Source: Heterocephalus glaber (Eukaryota > Chordata > Mammalia > Rodentia > Bathyergidae). From it: a stretch of DNA of 64,000 nucleotides. Shown here in pieces: positions 61,337 to 64,000 of this stretch. The notes beneath the pieces are model-generated. The model ran no database searches and was not told where the DNA came from. It saw nothing but the letters and a program-made list of their open reading frames with translations. The DNA lies in assembly GCF_000247695.1 (NCBI RefSeq), contig NW_004624785.1, forward strand, positions 994,653-1,058,652. The letters run 5' to 3'. Numbering within the stretch: the stretch's first letter is position 1; each line of letters opens with the position of its first letter. A program made the translations under genes and the position numbers.

Positions 61337-61699
61337 TTAGATCTCATAATTCTAATAAGCAGCAAATTATATCATTTTTACCACTCTTATAGAAATAACC
61401 ATAAATATCAGGGATCAAGAATCATTTTAGTATCAGTCACCAAGCTGGCATGGTCTGGCTTCCAAATCTACATAGAGGAAAATGGTATCTCTTGAGGAAC
61501 AGGGTGGGCAGGCCTTAAACCACAGGCCATGGGAAGTGACCTGCTGCAGCACCACAGATGGTACAGGAGCCCTGGTCTACACTAGCCTGGATTACAATCA
61601 CCACCATCACCTACGTAACACCAAGAAAAGCTTTACCAGCACTGATTGAAGTGCAGCAAGTCTGCTGGTGTGGGAAAACATCTGTTCAAAAGTTTCAGG

Positions 61700-61860
61700 A
61701 AAATCTCAAGTTCTTTTTTCTGGCTCAGATACTAGCTTCTGGGAAGGAGGAAGGTCATGACAACTTCTAGGGGTCTCAGTTTCTTTATCTGCAAACTGAG
61801 ATAGCTGCACTGTGATCTTTCAGGTCGGCTCCAGTTCAAAGACCTTACAATTTTAAATCT
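61700..61860 (+). repeat. MIR-like relic
   Basis: GGGGTCTCAGTTTCTTTATC, TGCAAACTGAGATAGCTGCA and CAGGTCGGCTCCAGTTCAAA resemble the sense MIR core and 3' part. Confidence 0.55.
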
Positions 61861-62295
61861 TAAGGTCTTGCAGTGAGTTTATAATTTTACTATTAAATGT
61901 GATGGAACAAGTGGCTGGTCAAAACAGCAAAAACATGTGCGTGCACACATACATTTTAAAAATTTACTTCAATGGGATCAATGTCCAAACTGAAACATAT
62001 TTAGTTATCAGTACATATGTAGATCAAATCAGATTATAGTTACATCCAGACTCTGTTTCATCATGCTACACAGAGACATATTCTTTGGCCCTTGAACTGC
62101 ACTTTGGGAAAATGTCACCCAATCCACATGAAAGAATCCACCCTCTCCATTTTGTTATGTAGAGTTCTTGTTTATCTGATGAAGGACACACAGAAACTTT
62201 TTGAGGAATCATAAGGTGATGCATTTATAAGGAATCAGGTAAGCCTTAAATACTCAAAGCATGATAGGCAGGTAGGATGTAAACTGAAGACTCAC

Positions 62296-62385
62296 CTCTT
62301 TCTTGTGGCATTGGTGACTGGCTCAAGGCAGGATGGGAACTGGATTCTGACTGGTTTCCAGGTGGCTGAGGTGGCATCTGACTGC
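62296..62385 (-). CDS. ARID1B: ARID1B internal exon (most upstream in window), low-complexity region
   Basis: This 90-bp exon is the first one met in transcript order. Read on the minus strand it follows a pyrimidine-rich tract ending TTTTACAG and is followed by the donor GTGAGT. It contributes the last two bases of a split Gly codon, then 29 residues starting [11 protein letters not shown] and ending SQSPMPQER, then one base of the next Gly codon, so both borders are phase 1. The residues belong to the disordered Pro/Gln/Ser-rich part of ARID1B upstream of the ARID domain; no fold or motif is expected. The family match is from recognition of the ARID1B protein, supported by the seven further exons that continue it in order. 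ARID1A has a different sequence here (from memory). The exon is symmetric, so skipping it would keep the frame. Confidence 0.95.
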
Positions 62386-63354
62386 CTGTAAAACAGGAGG
62401 GAAAGTGGGGACGGGCAAATCCATTGCATTAATATTGCAACTGTGCAAAACCAGGATAGTTACATATAATTTTATGATCACAAAAGGACTCACAAAGAGA
62501 AAGGGCTAAAAAATGTGTGATATCAACTATTTTTATCTATATAATGAAGAGTAAAAATGACAAATGTACTTACCAACACATCTGTGGAAATTTGTTACTG
62601 AATGAGTTCTCAAATTCACAGATGAATCAACCTTCTGATATACACTTCAACACATTTATCAAAATACAAGACTGATAAGCCAAACTCAGCTTGTTAAAGT
62701 CCTAATTAGTCTTCAGGTGGGCAGGTATATAGAATGGCTGACAACTACTCACTGGTAATATCCAATCAATATAGTTGTATTGACACTTTAAAAAAAATCT
62801 ACACAGTCAATCAGATTCAACATAAACTTAGAAGACCTCCAATGCAAAACATAAAGCACAATGGGTATACTAAATAAATTGCAGTATAATTATTACTAAA
62901 GGAAATATTATTCTGCATCTTTTTTATTGCTAATAAAACAAGAACATCTATTTAATTTCCACTTACAAGTATTTAATGTTTATCTTTTCCATGTAAAATG
63001 TAAACTTCTTCAGAGAAGAAACATGTCTTGCACTCTTTTAATCCCTCACTTACCATGATGAATATATAATAAATCATAATTTCAGACTATGAATGAAAAG
63101 GCATTTTATTGATAAAAGATGACATAAGGCAAGAGACAGGATTTTGAAATGTAAAAATTATCATAAGTAGTTGATGATCTCAACTCACTTTCTAGCTCAG
63201 AGGTTAGATGTGTTTCTAAAACTGAAAATATACTAGAATTAAAAAGTGTTGAATTTAGCACAATCCTCAAGGCACTAGAATTCATGGCATGAAGACCACG
63301 CAATTTTATCTTCTATCCTCTCCTTCTACTACAATAAATAAGGTAAAGAAAGAT

Positions 63355-63422
63355 TCACACATGTACATATATATATCATATGTATGTCATTATGTATGTG
63401 TATATACATATATTTATATCTG
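63355..63422. repeat. TATG/TA-rich simple repeat
   Basis: Alternating purine-pyrimidine sequence of ATGTA, TATATA and TGTGTA units. Confidence 0.85.
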
Positions 63423-63444
63423 CACAGTTCTCTGGTATGGTATT

Positions 63445-63487
63445 TATGAGATCATGCTAGCTCAAAGCTAGCTGCTTTGATCTCATA
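63445..63487. repeat. Inverted repeat with hairpin potential
   Basis: Outer arms TATGAGATCA (63445-63454) and TGATCTCATA (63478-63487) are perfectly complementary. Inside, GCTAGC occurs at 63456-63461 and 63467-63472 and can pair with itself. It lies next to the TA/TG-rich stretch. Confidence 0.85.
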
Positions 63488-64000
63488 GGATTTATTCTTC
63501 CACAGTTAAGTATATCACTAAAAAAGAACCATATCACAGTAGAGAAGGAAATGAACATCCTGAAGATCACCACCAGTTTACCCCAGTGGAGGTAATAACG
63601 CACACCAAGCAACAACTGTCATGTGTTGCTATAACATGGTGTCTCTCTCAGCTTCTCTTAGGACTGCTGCTCATGATTAACTAATAATGGCTGTATCTGT
63701 GACAAGCAGAGACAGGAAGATGATTTTTAGTTTAGACAATAGGTATAAACAGCTATTAATATATTGCTGTAAAACAATCCTCAAATTGTTTTCAGGGGCT
63801 TTAGGTATCTCACTTTTAGAGAAGAACATACAACTTATGAATATATTTCTGAATGTTCCACTGCCAATTTTGTTCTCAAATAAAGCAAAAACTAAAGACC
63901 TGAATTTATGGACACCAAGAAATAGGAACTGCGAAACCACTATGAGTTCCTATATGAGCATTATAACCAGTGCGTAAAAAGCCTGAGCAACAGCACTGAA

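Larger units (their letters stand above)
46114..62295 (-). other. ARID1B: ARID1B intron (16.2 kb)
   Basis: A phase-1 intron holding ID and B1 SINEs and composites (47945, 48571, 49287, 52139-52357, 53270, 57329, 58760, 61178), a pogo-like miniature element (50692-50884), a 105-bp tandem duplication (51631-51830), MIR and L2 relics including a long L2 piece at 54855-55460, and a MER5/MER20 relic at 60755-60910. Stretches 46140-47930 and 55470-57310 show nothing I can name. Confidence 0.85.
62386..64000 (-). other. ARID1B: ARID1B intron (partial), upstream of the first exon in window
   Basis: No exon recognised. Contains a TA/TG-rich simple stretch (about 63355-63422) and a hairpin-forming inverted repeat (63445-63487). 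The short frames here, including the antisense pair near 63680-63980, have no recognisable similarity. Confidence 0.8.

Overview
The window is mammalian nuclear DNA and lies almost entirely inside one gene. On the minus strand I find eight intact exons of ARID1B, the large DNA-binding subunit of canonical BAF (SWI/SNF) chromatin remodelling complexes. They are interrupted by long introns rich in interspersed repeats. In transcript order (right to left) they are 62296-62385, 45934-46113, 37122-37449, 20639-20784, 13666-13775, 12782-12940, 6687-6896 and 3718-3922. Together they encode 476 residues without a stop or frameshift, and every junction has AG/GT borders and a matching reading phase. 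They run from the disordered Gln/Pro/Ser/Gly/Met-rich region into the ARID DNA-binding domain, which is split between the last two exons. The gene enters from beyond base 64000 and continues beyond base 1, so the promoter, first exons, C-terminal domain and 3' UTR are absent.

The repeats point to a rodent, probably not mouse or rat. There are about fourteen short tRNA-Ala-derived (ID-type) SINEs, most with clear target-site duplications (TSDs), several B1 (7SL-derived) SINEs, and ID/B1 composites. Most ID copies share one form ending in GGTACCA that differs from the classical ID consensus as I remember it. I cannot name the species. Other elements are one 5'-truncated L1 with a TSD, a second L1 3' end, an older L1 piece, two MaLR-like solo LTRs, ancient MIR, L2 and hAT-Charlie (MER20/MER5-type) relics, two pogo/Tigger-like miniature DNA elements with TA target sites, and two short hAT-like miniature elements.

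Layout: 1-3717 partial intron with an L1 3' end and an LTR; 3718-13775 the closely spaced ARID-side exons; 13776-37121 two introns with most of the SINEs, the L1, an LTR and a nested MER20/ID locus; 37122-46113 two exons of the low-complexity region; 46114-62385 a 16 kb intron with B1/ID SINEs, a 105-bp tandem duplication, a large L2 fragment, and the most upstream exon; 62386-64000 partial intron.

I found no operon, CRISPR array, RNA gene or second protein-coding gene. The many short ORFs outside the exons look like chance or repeat-derived frames. I see no undescribed biological system. The best leads are the lineage-specific transposons and an in-frame 53-codon exon next to the ARID domain that ARID1A appears to lack.
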